From Amarobacter sp964507025 (lineage in GTDB: Bacteria; Chloroflexota; Dehalococcoidia; Tepidiformales; Tepidiformaceae), in assembly GCA_964507025.1 (NCBI GenBank), contig CAZDOK010000005.1, positions 199,627 through 263,626 on the forward strand: a DNA stretch of 64,000 nucleotides, given 5' to 3'. A program made the position numbers and the translations under genes. This document shows positions 16,469 to 24,286 of this stretch, piece after piece. Numbering within the stretch: position 1 is the first letter of the stretch; the number at the start of each line of letters is the position of its first letter. Below the pieces are notes generated by a model. That model saw nothing but the letters and a program-made list of their open reading frames with translations, searched no databases and was not told the DNA's origin.

Positions 16469-18691
16469 CTAACGCACGCCCACCCCTTCGAGCACGACAA
16501 CGCCGGCGGAGGCCAGCCGGTCGAGTTCAGAGGCCATGCCCACCTCCGCGAGGATGCTGGCGGCATCGGCGCCCGGTTTTGGGGCGGGCCGGCCCGGTAC
16601 GGGGGGCGTGCGGGCGAGCCGCGGCGAGGGGCCGTTGGTAGTGAGGGGACCGATGCCGTCGTGGTCCCGGGTGATGGCGAGGCCGTGTTCGCGTACCCAC
16701 GGGTCGTCGCGCAACGCCGCCAGGTCGTCGATGACGGCGTGGGCGCCCACGCCGGCGGCGTGCAACTTCGCGACCCACGCGGCCACGGTGCTGGCCTTGA
16801 ACGCAAGCTCGAGGGCGCCTTCGATGCCGAGCGGCGGCAGGTCGCGGAATTCGGGCACGCGGCGGATCTCCCCTTCGCTGCAGGCGAGGAAAAGCCAGCC
16901 GTCGCTCGCCTCGTAGGCGCGATAGAACGGGCCCTCGCCGACCGCGTCCTGGCCGCGCGGCTCGTTCCACTCCTTCCCGCCGTAATCGTGAAGGTAGCGC
17001 GATTGGAGCATGGTGGCGGTGTAGGCCAGCGCGGTATCGACGTGCTGGCCTTCGCCGGTGCGGCGGCGGTGGAGCAGGGCCAGGGCCACGCCATAGGCAC
17101 CCATGAAGCCGGTGCCATAGTCGTTCACGGCAAAGGGGGCGAGCGTGGGGCGGCCATCGCCGCCGAAGCGCTCCTGCATGCCGGTTGCGGCCTGGGCGAT
17201 CTGTTCGTGGCCCGGGCGCCCGGCCCACGGCCCCACCTGGCCGTATGTGTTCAGCGATGCGTAGACGATGTCCGGCTTCCGCTTCCGCACGTCCTCGTAG
17301 CCGATGCCGAGGCGCTCGGCTACGCCCTTGCGGAAGTTCTGCACCACCACATCGGCCTGGTCGACCAGCCTCCAGAAGATGTCGAGGCCTTCTGGCGTCT
17401 TCAGATCGAGCAGGATGCTGCGCTTGCCGCGGTTGATGTCGTTGTGGAAGGCGACCGTGGGGCGATGAGGGCTATCGATCCGGATGACGTCGGCCCCGAA
17501 TTCGGCCAGCGTGCGGCCACAGGTCGGCCCGGCGAGGATGATGCAGAGGTCGAGCACGCGGACGCCTTCCAGCGCGGAGAGCACCGTCTCGTGCACGGCC
17601 GGGCGTGGCGCGGGCGGGGGGATCGCCGCGAGAACCTCGGCGCGGTGCTGATCGGGCAGGGGACGGGGCCCGCGGATCGCGCCGGGCGTGGCCGACATGC
17701 GAAGGTTGATGCCGGGGCCACGCACTCTGCCGAGCACTGGGTCTTCCGTGTCGATGATGATCTCCGACGCGAGGGCGTGCGGGTTCGCCATCCACTCGGC
17801 GCTGGTGCGGCAGACCGAGCCTTCCGTGCCAATCGATTCGCAAAAAGCCTCCCACTCGGCAGCGGTGCGCGTCTTGAAGAGCGCCTCGCTGCGTTCGGCG
17901 ATCTCCTGGGGGGTGAGGTGTTCGACAGAGCCGGGCAGGAGGTCTGCGATACCGGCCTCCCTGAGAAAGTCCCGGGCGCGCTTATTGCCGGAGTGGTACA
18001 TGAACCAGCGGCCATCCTGGCACACGAACTGGCGGGTGATACCGAGCATGCGGGCGATGTTCGGGTCGCCGCCGGTGATGGCGTCGCCGCCGATGCGGTA
18101 GCCGATCGCGGCGAAGGTGGCATCGAAGAGCGGGACCTCGACCACCTGACCGAGCCCGTCGCGCTCGCGGGCGTTCAGCGCCATGGCGATGCTGGTGGCT
18201 GCAAGGAACGCCGCGTAGGAGGAACTGAACGGGAGCGGTGTGTACACCGGCCGGCCGGTTCGAGGGTTGGCACGGTAGGTGGCCGTGGCAGCCGCCACCA
18301 CCCCTTCCCAACCCGGCACGCCGGCCCGAGGGTCGTCGCTGGCGAACCCGGGAATCGAGCAGTAGACCAGGCGCGGGTTCGCGGCGGTCATCGCCACGGG
18401 GCCGAGCCCAAGGCGCTCCATGACGCCGGGGCGGAGGTTCTCGATGACGACATCGGCGCCGAGCACAAGCCTCCGCGCGGTGTCGTGGCCGTCGGCGGCC
18501 TTCAGGTCGAGCACGATGCTGCGCTTGCCTCGGTTCCAGGTCGCTTCGGCGGGGGAGTTGAAGCGGGGACCGCCGGGCGGATCGACACGCACGACGTCGG
18601 CCCCCTGGTCGGCGAGGAACATAGCGGCCATGGGCCCGGCGATGTACTGGCCGAAGTCGATGACGCGCAAACCTGCGAGCGCTCCCGGCAT
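16469..18691 (-). CDS. double CaiB/BaiF CoA-transferase (two fused family III domains)
   Basis: The 740-residue protein contains two full-length class III CoA-transferase domains: residues 1 to about 365 (start LAGLRVIDFGQYIAGP) and about 371-740 (start LEGVRVLDLCIILAGP), joined by a Pro-rich linker. Alignment to the single-domain enzyme at 8451-9725 places the catalytic Asp169 at Asp524 in domain 2 (VNDYGTG) but at Ser157 in domain 1 (FSSSYAA). Only the second domain therefore looks catalytic. Class III enzymes normally work as interlinked homodimers, so the fusion may be a covalent dimer with one active site. GAGGG precedes the ATG by six bases. Substrates unknown. Confidence 0.85.
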   Translation of the reverse strand: MPGALAGLRVIDFGQYIAGPMAAMFLADQGADVVRVDPPGGPRFNSPAEATWNRGKRSIVLDLKAADGHDTARRLVLGADVVIENLRPGVMERLGLGPVAMTAANPRLVYCSIPGFASDDPRAGVPGWEGVVAAATATYRANPRTGRPVYTPLPFSSSYAAFLAATSIAMALNARERDGLGQVVEVPLFDATFAAIGYRIGGDAITGGDPNIARMLGITRQFVCQDGRWFMYHSGNKRARDFLREAGIADLLPGSVEHLTPQEIAERSEALFKTRTAAEWEAFCESIGTEGSVCRTSAEWMANPHALASEIIIDTEDPVLGRVRGPGINLRMSATPGAIRGPRPLPDQHRAEVLAAIPPPAPRPAVHETVLSALEGVRVLDLCIILAGPTCGRTLAEFGADVIRIDSPHRPTVAFHNDINRGKRSILLDLKTPEGLDIFWRLVDQADVVVQNFRKGVAERLGIGYEDVRKRKPDIVYASLNTYGQVGPWAGRPGHEQIAQAATGMQERFGGDGRPTLAPFAVNDYGTGFMGAYGVALALLHRRRTGEGQHVDTALAYTATMLQSRYLHDYGGKEWNEPRGQDAVGEGPFYRAYEASDGWLFLACSEGEIRRVPEFRDLPPLGIEGALELAFKASTVAAWVAKLHAAGVGAHAVIDDLAALRDDPWVREHGLAITRDHDGIGPLTTNGPSPRLARTPPVPGRPAPKPGADAASILAEVGMASELDRLASAGVVVLEGVGVR

Positions 18692-18821
18692 GGCATTCCC
18701 TCGTGCTGGATGTTGCCGCGAATCCTACGCGCCCGCGGCTCGGGTGCGCGATGTCCGTGAAATTGCGCAGCCTGCTGATCCGTATCTTTCCGGTAGGGTC
18801 GCCGCGCGATACCATCTTCGG

Positions 18822-19445
18822 GTGCCCGTAGAGATCAGCTATCTCGGCCGCAACTGCTTCCGCCTAAAGGGCCGCGACGGCATCGTCATCACCGATCCAT
18901 GCCCTCCCGAGAGCGGCTTCGCCATCGGCAAGCAGGCCGCCAACATCGTGACCGTCAGCCGGCGCGACGACCCGGGTTACAGCTACACCCGGGCAATCAC
19001 CGGCGAGCCAATGGTGCTCGACGCCCCGGGCGAGTACGACATCGGCGGCATTTTGGTGACCGGGATCGCCACGAAGCGGCCTGATGGTACCCGGAACATC
19101 GTGTTCGTCTGCGAAATCGACGGGATCCGCATCGGCCACCTGGGCCTCCCGGCGACGATCGCGTACGAGGAGCTGAAAGACGTCGACGTGCTGTTGCTGC
19201 CAGTGGGTGGGGGAAACTCGCTCCAGCCGAACCAGGCCGCCGACATGATGACGCGCATCGAGCCCCGCATCGCAATTCCGATGAACTACAAGGCGGGCGG
19301 CGAAACGCTCGAGCTGGAGCCGCTGGAGAAGTTCCTGAAGGAGACGGGAGCCAAGCCCGAGCCCCAACCGCGACTGAACGTGAGCCGGAGCAATCTTCCT
19401 GCCGACCTGACGGTGATGGTGCTCGAACCGAAGCTTTTGGGCTGA
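18822..19445 (+). CDS. metallo-beta-lactamase-fold protein with degenerate metal site
   Basis: The 207-residue protein resembles the UlaG-like branch of the MBL superfamily: VEISYLGRNCFRLKG, IVITDP, VLDAPGEYDIGG, then DVDVLLLPVGGG and IAIPMNYK. Where relatives have the metal motif SHxHxxH, residues 46-53 read SRRDDPGY with no His. The His in IGHLG remains. It may be a non-hydrolytic family member. The start is GTG 18822; TACCAT ends six bases upstream, and longer frames run into antisense sequence. A terminator follows at 19472-19495. Confidence 0.75.
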   Translation: MPVEISYLGRNCFRLKGRDGIVITDPCPPESGFAIGKQAANIVTVSRRDDPGYSYTRAITGEPMVLDAPGEYDIGGILVTGIATKRPDGTRNIVFVCEIDGIRIGHLGLPATIAYEELKDVDVLLLPVGGGNSLQPNQAADMMTRIEPRIAIPMNYKAGGETLELEPLEKFLKETGAKPEPQPRLNVSRSNLPADLTVMVLEPKLLG

Positions 19446-19471
19446 AGTAGCCAGCAGACAACAGCACGCAG

Positions 19472-19495
19472 AACGCCCCTCTTTCGAGGGGCGTT
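19472..19495. terminator. bidirectional terminator between MBL and TetR genes
   Basis: AACGCCCCTC pairs perfectly with GAGGGGCGTT around a TTTC loop. It lies between two convergent genes. Confidence 0.85.
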
Positions 19496-19519
19496 TCGCG
19501 TGGGAAAGCGGAGCTAGAG

Positions 19520-20125
19520 TCAGCGAGGGGCTTTGCCGTCGAACGCGCGCTTGATCAGGGACTGGAGGGCCCGAAGCTGCGCATCGGTATCAACCTCCGG
19601 CATGATGAACTTCAACACGCGTGCACCCCAGTAGAAGCCATAGAAGGCCTCGGCGATCGCTTCGATGTCGATGCCTTCTGGGGCCGGGCCGAACTGCCGC
19701 TCCATCAGGAAGACGATGCCGGCCCGGACCTTCTCGAATTCCTCCTTGAAGTCACCGCGGGCCACAGTGCTCCCTTCGCGCACGGCAATGAGGGCGCGTT
19801 CGAAGAAGAGCTGGGTATCGGTGCAGGTCAGGGGCGTGTTGAGTTCGGCAAAGGTGAGCTGCGAAAGCTCTTCGAACGAGAGTTCGGCGGCCGCGGGGTT
19901 GACCCATGCCTGCTTGATGGACTCAGCGGATTCGTCCATGCAGTCGCGCGCGAGCTCATCCTTGTTTTCGAAGTAGCGGTAGATGGCCCCGGGCGAGATG
20001 CCGGCCTCGGCCGCAATCTCCGCCATGGTGGCCGCGGCTATGCCCTTCTGCGAGAAGAGCCTGGTCGCCGCGGCCAGGATGCTCTGGCGGCGCGCTTCGA
20101 GGTGCGCATCGGATACTCGGGCCAT
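19520..20125 (-). CDS. TetR-family regulator (FadR-like candidate)
   Basis: The 201-residue protein has a TetR DNA-binding domain at residues 10-55 (ILAAATRLFSQKGIAAATM, then AEIAAEAGISPGAIYRYFENKDEL) and a helical ligand-binding domain. It lies five bases after a 57-codon gene on the same strand. The shared promoter contains two near-matches to the operator of Bacillus FadR (TGAATGAMTANTCATTCA), so it probably represses itself and perhaps acyl-CoA genes elsewhere, with acyl-CoA as a possible inducer. That function is inferred from the operator, not from the ligand domain. Confidence 0.88.
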   Translation of the reverse strand: MARVSDAHLEARRQSILAAATRLFSQKGIAAATMAEIAAEAGISPGAIYRYFENKDELARDCMDESAESIKQAWVNPAAAELSFEELSQLTFAELNTPLTCTDTQLFFERALIAVREGSTVARGDFKEEFEKVRAGIVFLMERQFGPAPEGIDIEAIAEAFYGFYWGARVLKFIMPEVDTDAQLRALQSLIKRAFDGKAPR

Positions 20126-20130
20126 CTACG

Positions 20131-20304
20131 TCAGTTCGCTTTGGGAGAGAGTGCCGGCAGGACCTGCAGTTTACCGCGCGCGGCCTTGAGTGCGCGCTCG
20201 AGGCGTTCGACACGGACGATCTGGCTCCAGGCCATCCGCTGGTTGATCTGCGGCTCAAGAGCCTTCAGCTCTTGCTGGCGTGCGTTCACGAGTTCGGGCA
20301 ACAT
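20131..20304 (-). CDS. 57-residue helical protein in operon with TetR
   Basis: The product (starting MLPELVNARQQELKALEPQI) is Arg/Lys/Glu-rich and almost entirely predicted helix (residues 3-45), with a short tail LPALSPKAN. An ideal AGGAGGA precedes the ATG by six bases, and the gene starts just inside the operator region, so it is the first gene of the transcript, ahead of tetR. It is too basic and short for an enzyme; it could bind TetR, RNA or DNA. No homologue recognised. Confidence 0.7.
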   Translation of the reverse strand: MLPELVNARQQELKALEPQINQRMAWSQIVRVERLERALKAARGKLQVLPALSPKAN

Positions 20305-20318
20305 GTGGATTCCTCCTG

Positions 20319-20359
20319 TGAATGACTAAACGTTCATTCACTGAATGAATAGTCGTTCA
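20319..20359 (-). promoter_or_regulatory. two FadR-like TetR operators
   Basis: TGAATGACTAAACGTTCA (20319-20336) and TGAATGAATAGTCGTTCA (20342-20359) match 16 and 17 of 18 positions of the Bacillus FadR consensus. Between them a perfect TTCATTCA-C-TGAATGAA palindrome (20333-20349) offers a third possible site. They cover the -10 region and lie just upstream of the ribosome binding site of the 57-codon gene, as expected for repression of the tetR operon. Confidence 0.75.
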
Positions 20360-20377
20360 CTTTAGGGGCCCTGTCAA
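20349..20377 (-). promoter_or_regulatory. promoter of the 57-codon gene-tetR operon
   Basis: On the minus strand a perfect -35 TTGACA (20372-20377) is followed by a 17-base spacer and GACTAT (20349-20354). The weak -10 lies inside the distal operator, so regulator binding should block RNA polymerase. Confidence 0.65.
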
Positions 20378-20472
20378 CCCTTTCGTGGTAACAGTTGTGT
20401 GAACTTCCCGACACGGGTCCAGTCGTGACGCGAGATTGGCGCGGGGACGCCCGCAAGTGCCACACTGGACCG

Positions 20473-21426
20473 GTGAGACCGTGCCCCGGCCGCTGGCTCC
20501 CCGTGTTTGCCGCGGTCATGGGCCTGGCGCTGGCGATGGTGGCGCTCCGGGGTGGATCGGCCCCCGCGGCTGCCGGTGTCGCCCTGCCGGTCCACGAAGT
20601 CCGGCTGTCGCTGGCGGTGCCCTCGGGCGGAGGGTTCGAGTTCGTGGAGATCACCATGTTCGCGCTCGACGATGGCTCGGCGCCGATCGGTGGGCGCATC
20701 GCCGAGGGGCGGGCGGCGATGCTGGCGCGGTTTCCCGGGGCCATCGAACTGGATCCGGCGGAAGTGGAAGCGCAGTTCAAGATCTTTGGGATCCGCTGGC
20801 CCGAACCGTTCGCAACCTGGCTTTACAACCCCGAAGGCGGGCCCCCGTCGATGACCGCGGACACGGCACTCGCCGCCATCCAGGCAGGCGCTGGCGGCTG
20901 GACCAACGCAGGGGGCACGGGCTGGCACTTCGATTACCTCAGCACCACGACGACACCCGCGGGCTGCAATGGCGTGCCAGAGGCCATCCCGCGCGACGGG
21001 CTGAACGTGGTGGGCTGGGGGCACATCGCGGGGGGCTACCTGGGATATTCGTGCTGGTGGCGCAGTTCGAGCCTGGTCGAAGGCACCCCCTACTTCGAGG
21101 CGATCGAGTTCGACATCATCTTCGAGCCGCTCTTTCCCTACACGAGCGCCTCGCTCCGGGCGCTCGCCCTGCACGAGTTCGGGCACGCCCTGGGGCTCGA
21201 CCACACCGAGGCCTCGCTTTGCCCGGGGCAGGCGATGTGCCCGGGCGAGGACGCCATGATCTACATCTCGCCGCGCGAGGACGACCTGAACGGCCTGATC
21301 GCGCTCTACGGGTTCGCGCCGACGACAACGCCCACGCTTCCGCCACCCACCGTGACGCCCACACCGACGGGTACCGCCCTGGCGCTGACCCGGCGAGTGG
21401 TGCTGCCGCTCCTCGCACGCGACTGA
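20473..21426 (+). CDS. secreted matrixin-like zinc metalloprotease
   Basis: The product (about 317 residues from GTG 20473; start uncertain, TTG 20395 also in frame) has a signal peptide near residues 8-34 and the zinc motif HEFGHALGLDH (residues 234-244), a full metzincin HExxHxxGxxH of the matrixin type. SLRALALHEF precedes it, and after it come an acidic insert with two cysteines and an EDAMIY block in the place of the Met-turn. The C-terminus is a Thr/Pro linker (TTTPTLPPPTVTPTPT) ending in RRVVLPLLARD, similar to tails of other Chloroflexota exported proteins. It should cleave proteins outside the cell. Confidence 0.82.
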   Translation: MRPCPGRWLPVFAAVMGLALAMVALRGGSAPAAAGVALPVHEVRLSLAVPSGGGFEFVEITMFALDDGSAPIGGRIAEGRAAMLARFPGAIELDPAEVEAQFKIFGIRWPEPFATWLYNPEGGPPSMTADTALAAIQAGAGGWTNAGGTGWHFDYLSTTTTPAGCNGVPEAIPRDGLNVVGWGHIAGGYLGYSCWWRSSSLVEGTPYFEAIEFDIIFEPLFPYTSASLRALALHEFGHALGLDHTEASLCPGQAMCPGEDAMIYISPREDDLNGLIALYGFAPTTTPTLPPPTVTPTPTGTALALTRRVVLPLLARD

Positions 21427-21485
21427 CGCGGGCGGCTTGGCGCGGCTACACTGCCTCCACTCATCCACAGGAGCAGTGTCCCCTC

Positions 21486-22247
21486 ATGTGCTTTGCCCAC
21501 GATGCCCTCCCGCCCCGCCCGCCCCTGGCCGGCGGCGCCATCGATAGAGAAGACCTGGTGCTGGAGGCGGCCGACGGCACCCGGTTCGCCGCCTTCGCGG
21601 CCCGCGCGGCCAGCCCAACCGGCGCGGGGATCGTCGTCCTGCCCGATATCCGCGGCCTCTTCCCCTTCTATGAAGAGCTGGCCATGCGGTTCGCCGAGCA
21701 GGGCATCAACGCAGTCGCCATCGACTATTTCGGACGGACAGCCGGCGTGGCAAAGCGCGATGCCGACTTCCCCTGGATGGAGCACGTACCCCAGACGAAG
21801 CAGGACCAGATCGCCCAGGATGTAGCCGCCGCGGTCGCGTTCCTGCGCTCGCCAGCCGGCGGTAGCTGCGCCTCGGTCTTCACCGTGGGGTTCTGCTTCG
21901 GCGGGTCGAATTCGTGGAACCAGGCGGCCTATGGGCACGGGCTCAAGGGCGTCATCGGCTTCTACGGGCGCCCGGGGCCGGGCCGCGATGGCACGGCGGG
22001 GCCGCAGGGCCGCGTGGGCCAGTTTGCCTGTCCGGTGCTCGCCCTCATGGGCGGCGCCGACCAGGGCATCCCGGTCAGCGACGTCGAGGCGTTCCGCGAC
22101 GCGATGAATCAGGCCGGCGTGAAGAACGACGTGGTCATCTACGAGGGCGCGCCCCACTCGTTCTTCGACCGCGCCTTCGAGCAATACGCGAAGGAGAGCG
22201 AGGACGCCTGGCGGCGGATGCTCGCCTTCATCGAGGCGAACCGCTAG
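21486..22247 (+). CDS. dienelactone hydrolase family protein
   Basis: The 253-residue alpha/beta hydrolase has the family triad: nucleophile Cys in GFCFGGSN, Asp in GGADQGIP and His in APHSFFDR. It includes the early block VVLPDIRGLFPFYEELAMRF. The family opens dienelactones in aromatic breakdown, but many members are general esterases. ATG 21486 follows CACAGGAG, and a CTGACG/TACACT pair with 18-base spacing ends at 21452. Its TAG stop shares three bases with the stop of the convergent penicillin-binding protein gene (CTAG at 22244-22247). Confidence 0.88.
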   Translation: MCFAHDALPPRPPLAGGAIDREDLVLEAADGTRFAAFAARAASPTGAGIVVLPDIRGLFPFYEELAMRFAEQGINAVAIDYFGRTAGVAKRDADFPWMEHVPQTKQDQIAQDVAAAVAFLRSPAGGSCASVFTVGFCFGGSNSWNQAAYGHGLKGVIGFYGRPGPGRDGTAGPQGRVGQFACPVLALMGGADQGIPVSDVEAFRDAMNQAGVKNDVVIYEGAPHSFFDRAFEQYAKESEDAWRRMLAFIEANR

Positions 22248-24286
22248 TTCAACGCCGCGAGGACGACATCGCGCGCGATGGGGCCGGCCTCGATGGAGCC
22301 CGACTGGCCCTCATCGAGCACGACAGCCGCGAGCGCGCGCGGCTCAGCCGCCGGCGACATCGCGACGAAAAGCACATGCTGCTGGCTGCCCGCATCCTCG
22401 GCGGTGCCCGATTTCCCGGCGAAGTCGGTGTACCCGGCCAGTGCGAAGGCGGCCGAGGCGGTTCCGCGCGCTCCGGTCACGAGTCGCAGGCCGAGTTTCA
22501 GGTGGTCGGACTGCTCCGCCGTCAGCGGGATGGCGCCGCGCGATTCGGCGGCCGCATCGGCGAGCAGGCGCGGCGTGCGCAGTTCGCTGGCCATGAAGGA
22601 GCTGTAAGCGTTGGCCAGCTGGAGCGGGGTGATGAGCAGGTCGCCCTGGCCGATGCCGAGGTTCACTTCGTCGCCGGGGAACCAGGCAAGGCCGGTTGCG
22701 GCACGCTTCCACTCGGCATCGGGTACCTGGCCGTCTTCCTCGGCGAGTCCCACGACTCCGGTGGGCGCCCCGAATCCAAAGGCCCGGGCCATTTGCGAAA
22801 GCGCTCCATCGGTGTCGTTGTAGAGCGTGAGGGCGATTTCGTAGAAGACCGGGTTGCAGGACCGCATGAGCGCTTCAGCGATCGTGAGCAGCCCCTGGGA
22901 GCCTTCCCAGTTACGGCGGGGCGGATCGACCCCATACCAGATGGCACCGCACTCCAGCCGGTCGGCCGGGGTGTAGCCGCCATAGGCCAGGCCCGCGGCA
23001 CCGGTCACGAGCTTGAAGGTCGAACCCGCGGAGTAGAGGCCCGTGGTGGCGCGATTGGCGAGGGGCCCGCCCTGGGCAGCCGTGATGGCACCAAGCGCCG
23101 CCACATCGTTTCGCTCGAAGGCATCCGGGTCGAAGCTGGGGGAGCTGTTCAGCGCGAGGATGTCGCTGGTCGCCGGGTCGATGACCACCACGGCCCCCGC
23201 GCGCGAGCCGAGGCGCTGGTGGGCCGCGCGCAGGGTATCGGCGTCGAGGGTGGTCTGGACATCGCGGCCGGCCGCGTATGGGCGGGAGACGTAGGTGCGA
23301 AGGACCGCGCCATCGGGGCCGACAAGGTTCAGTTCGGCGCCGATCGTCCCGGCGAGGACCTGCTCCTGGGAGGCTTCGAGGCCGGTGGCCCCGAGGCGAT
23401 CACCCGCGCGGAGGCCGGTGCCGCGGCGGGCTTCGAGCTCTTCGGCGGTGTATTCGCGGGTATAACCCACCACGTGTGCTGCGGCGGGCCCAAGGGGGTG
23501 AATGCGCATCGACTCGAAGTAGAGGATGACGCCCGGGATCGGCCGCAGCTTGGCGCTCGCTTCGTCCACCTTCTCATCGGAGACGGGGCCAACGCGCACG
23601 CGATGGGTGGCCCCGCCGGGGGCGTCGAAGGCGGCATCGACCTGTTCCTTCGTGAATCCGAACTCGACCAGCACGGCGGTCAGGGCAGCGCGATCACGCA
23701 CCAGGTTGCGGTTGAGGCCGAGCATCCGGATATCGCGGGTGACTGCGAGTTCGACCCCGTTGCGGTCGAAGATGGTGCCGCGGATGGGCCGCTGGATGAT
23801 GCTCTTGAATTCGCGGCCATCGACCATGTCGGGGTGGATTGCCGAGGGCTGCCAATCGACCACCCATCCGCCGGGGGCAGAGGAGAGGTTAAGCGTTGTG
23901 GAGTATTCGAGGTCGCCGAAATAGGCTGTAGAGGCGCGCACCGCCAGCCTCGCCCGGCCCTCTTCGGCCGACTCGACGGTCACATCGAGCGAGACGAGCG
24001 TGAGCTCGGTGGAGAAGTGGCGGTAAGCGGCGTCGAAGAGCTCGGGGGGATAGGCCCGCTGGGCGGCTGCCGAGAGGAGCAGGTAGAGGGCATTGGTATC
24101 GCCGTTGGACCAAGCGTCGGCAAACTCCGCCACGGTGGCACCGGGAGAGCCCGACGCGGTATCGATCCCGGTCTCGCCGCCGGGGGTGCCGCTCCCGGCA
24201 TCCAGGGCACAGCGCGCGCCAGCGACCAGCGCTCCGCCAAGGAGCCCCACAACCACCGCTAACAGGAACACCGCCCGCATGGCCAT
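22244..24286 (-). CDS. penicillin-binding protein with N-terminal NTF2-like domain (class B type)
   Basis: The 680-residue protein has an N-terminal membrane anchor (residues 3-24) and an NTF2-like domain as in MecA (about 48-150). A dimerisation domain with RPIRGTIFDRNG follows, then the transpeptidase: S422-TFK425 (SxxK), S476-C-N478 (SxN) and K625-SG (KTG box). It should cross-link peptidoglycan outside the membrane. ATG 24286 is chosen just before the anchor; it overlaps head-to-head with the start of the divergent lipoprotein gene. No transglycosylase domain is present. The 3' end overlaps the convergent hydrolase stop. Confidence 0.9.
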   Translation of the reverse strand: MAMRAVFLLAVVVGLLGGALVAGARCALDAGSGTPGGETGIDTASGSPGATVAEFADAWSNGDTNALYLLLSAAAQRAYPPELFDAAYRHFSTELTLVSLDVTVESAEEGRARLAVRASTAYFGDLEYSTTLNLSSAPGGWVVDWQPSAIHPDMVDGREFKSIIQRPIRGTIFDRNGVELAVTRDIRMLGLNRNLVRDRAALTAVLVEFGFTKEQVDAAFDAPGGATHRVRVGPVSDEKVDEASAKLRPIPGVILYFESMRIHPLGPAAAHVVGYTREYTAEELEARRGTGLRAGDRLGATGLEASQEQVLAGTIGAELNLVGPDGAVLRTYVSRPYAAGRDVQTTLDADTLRAAHQRLGSRAGAVVVIDPATSDILALNSSPSFDPDAFERNDVAALGAITAAQGGPLANRATTGLYSAGSTFKLVTGAAGLAYGGYTPADRLECGAIWYGVDPPRRNWEGSQGLLTIAEALMRSCNPVFYEIALTLYNDTDGALSQMARAFGFGAPTGVVGLAEEDGQVPDAEWKRAATGLAWFPGDEVNLGIGQGDLLITPLQLANAYSSFMASELRTPRLLADAAAESRGAIPLTAEQSDHLKLGLRLVTGARGTASAAFALAGYTDFAGKSGTAEDAGSQQHVLFVAMSPAAEPRALAAVVLDEGQSGSIEAGPIARDVVLAALN

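Noticed and set aside
16187..18760. 857-codon open frame on the plus strand
   Set aside because: It is antisense to the double CoA-transferase, which has full family motifs in both domains.
21914..24262. 782-codon open frame on the plus strand
   Set aside because: It runs off the end of the hydrolase in another frame and then antisense to the penicillin-binding protein; no motif.
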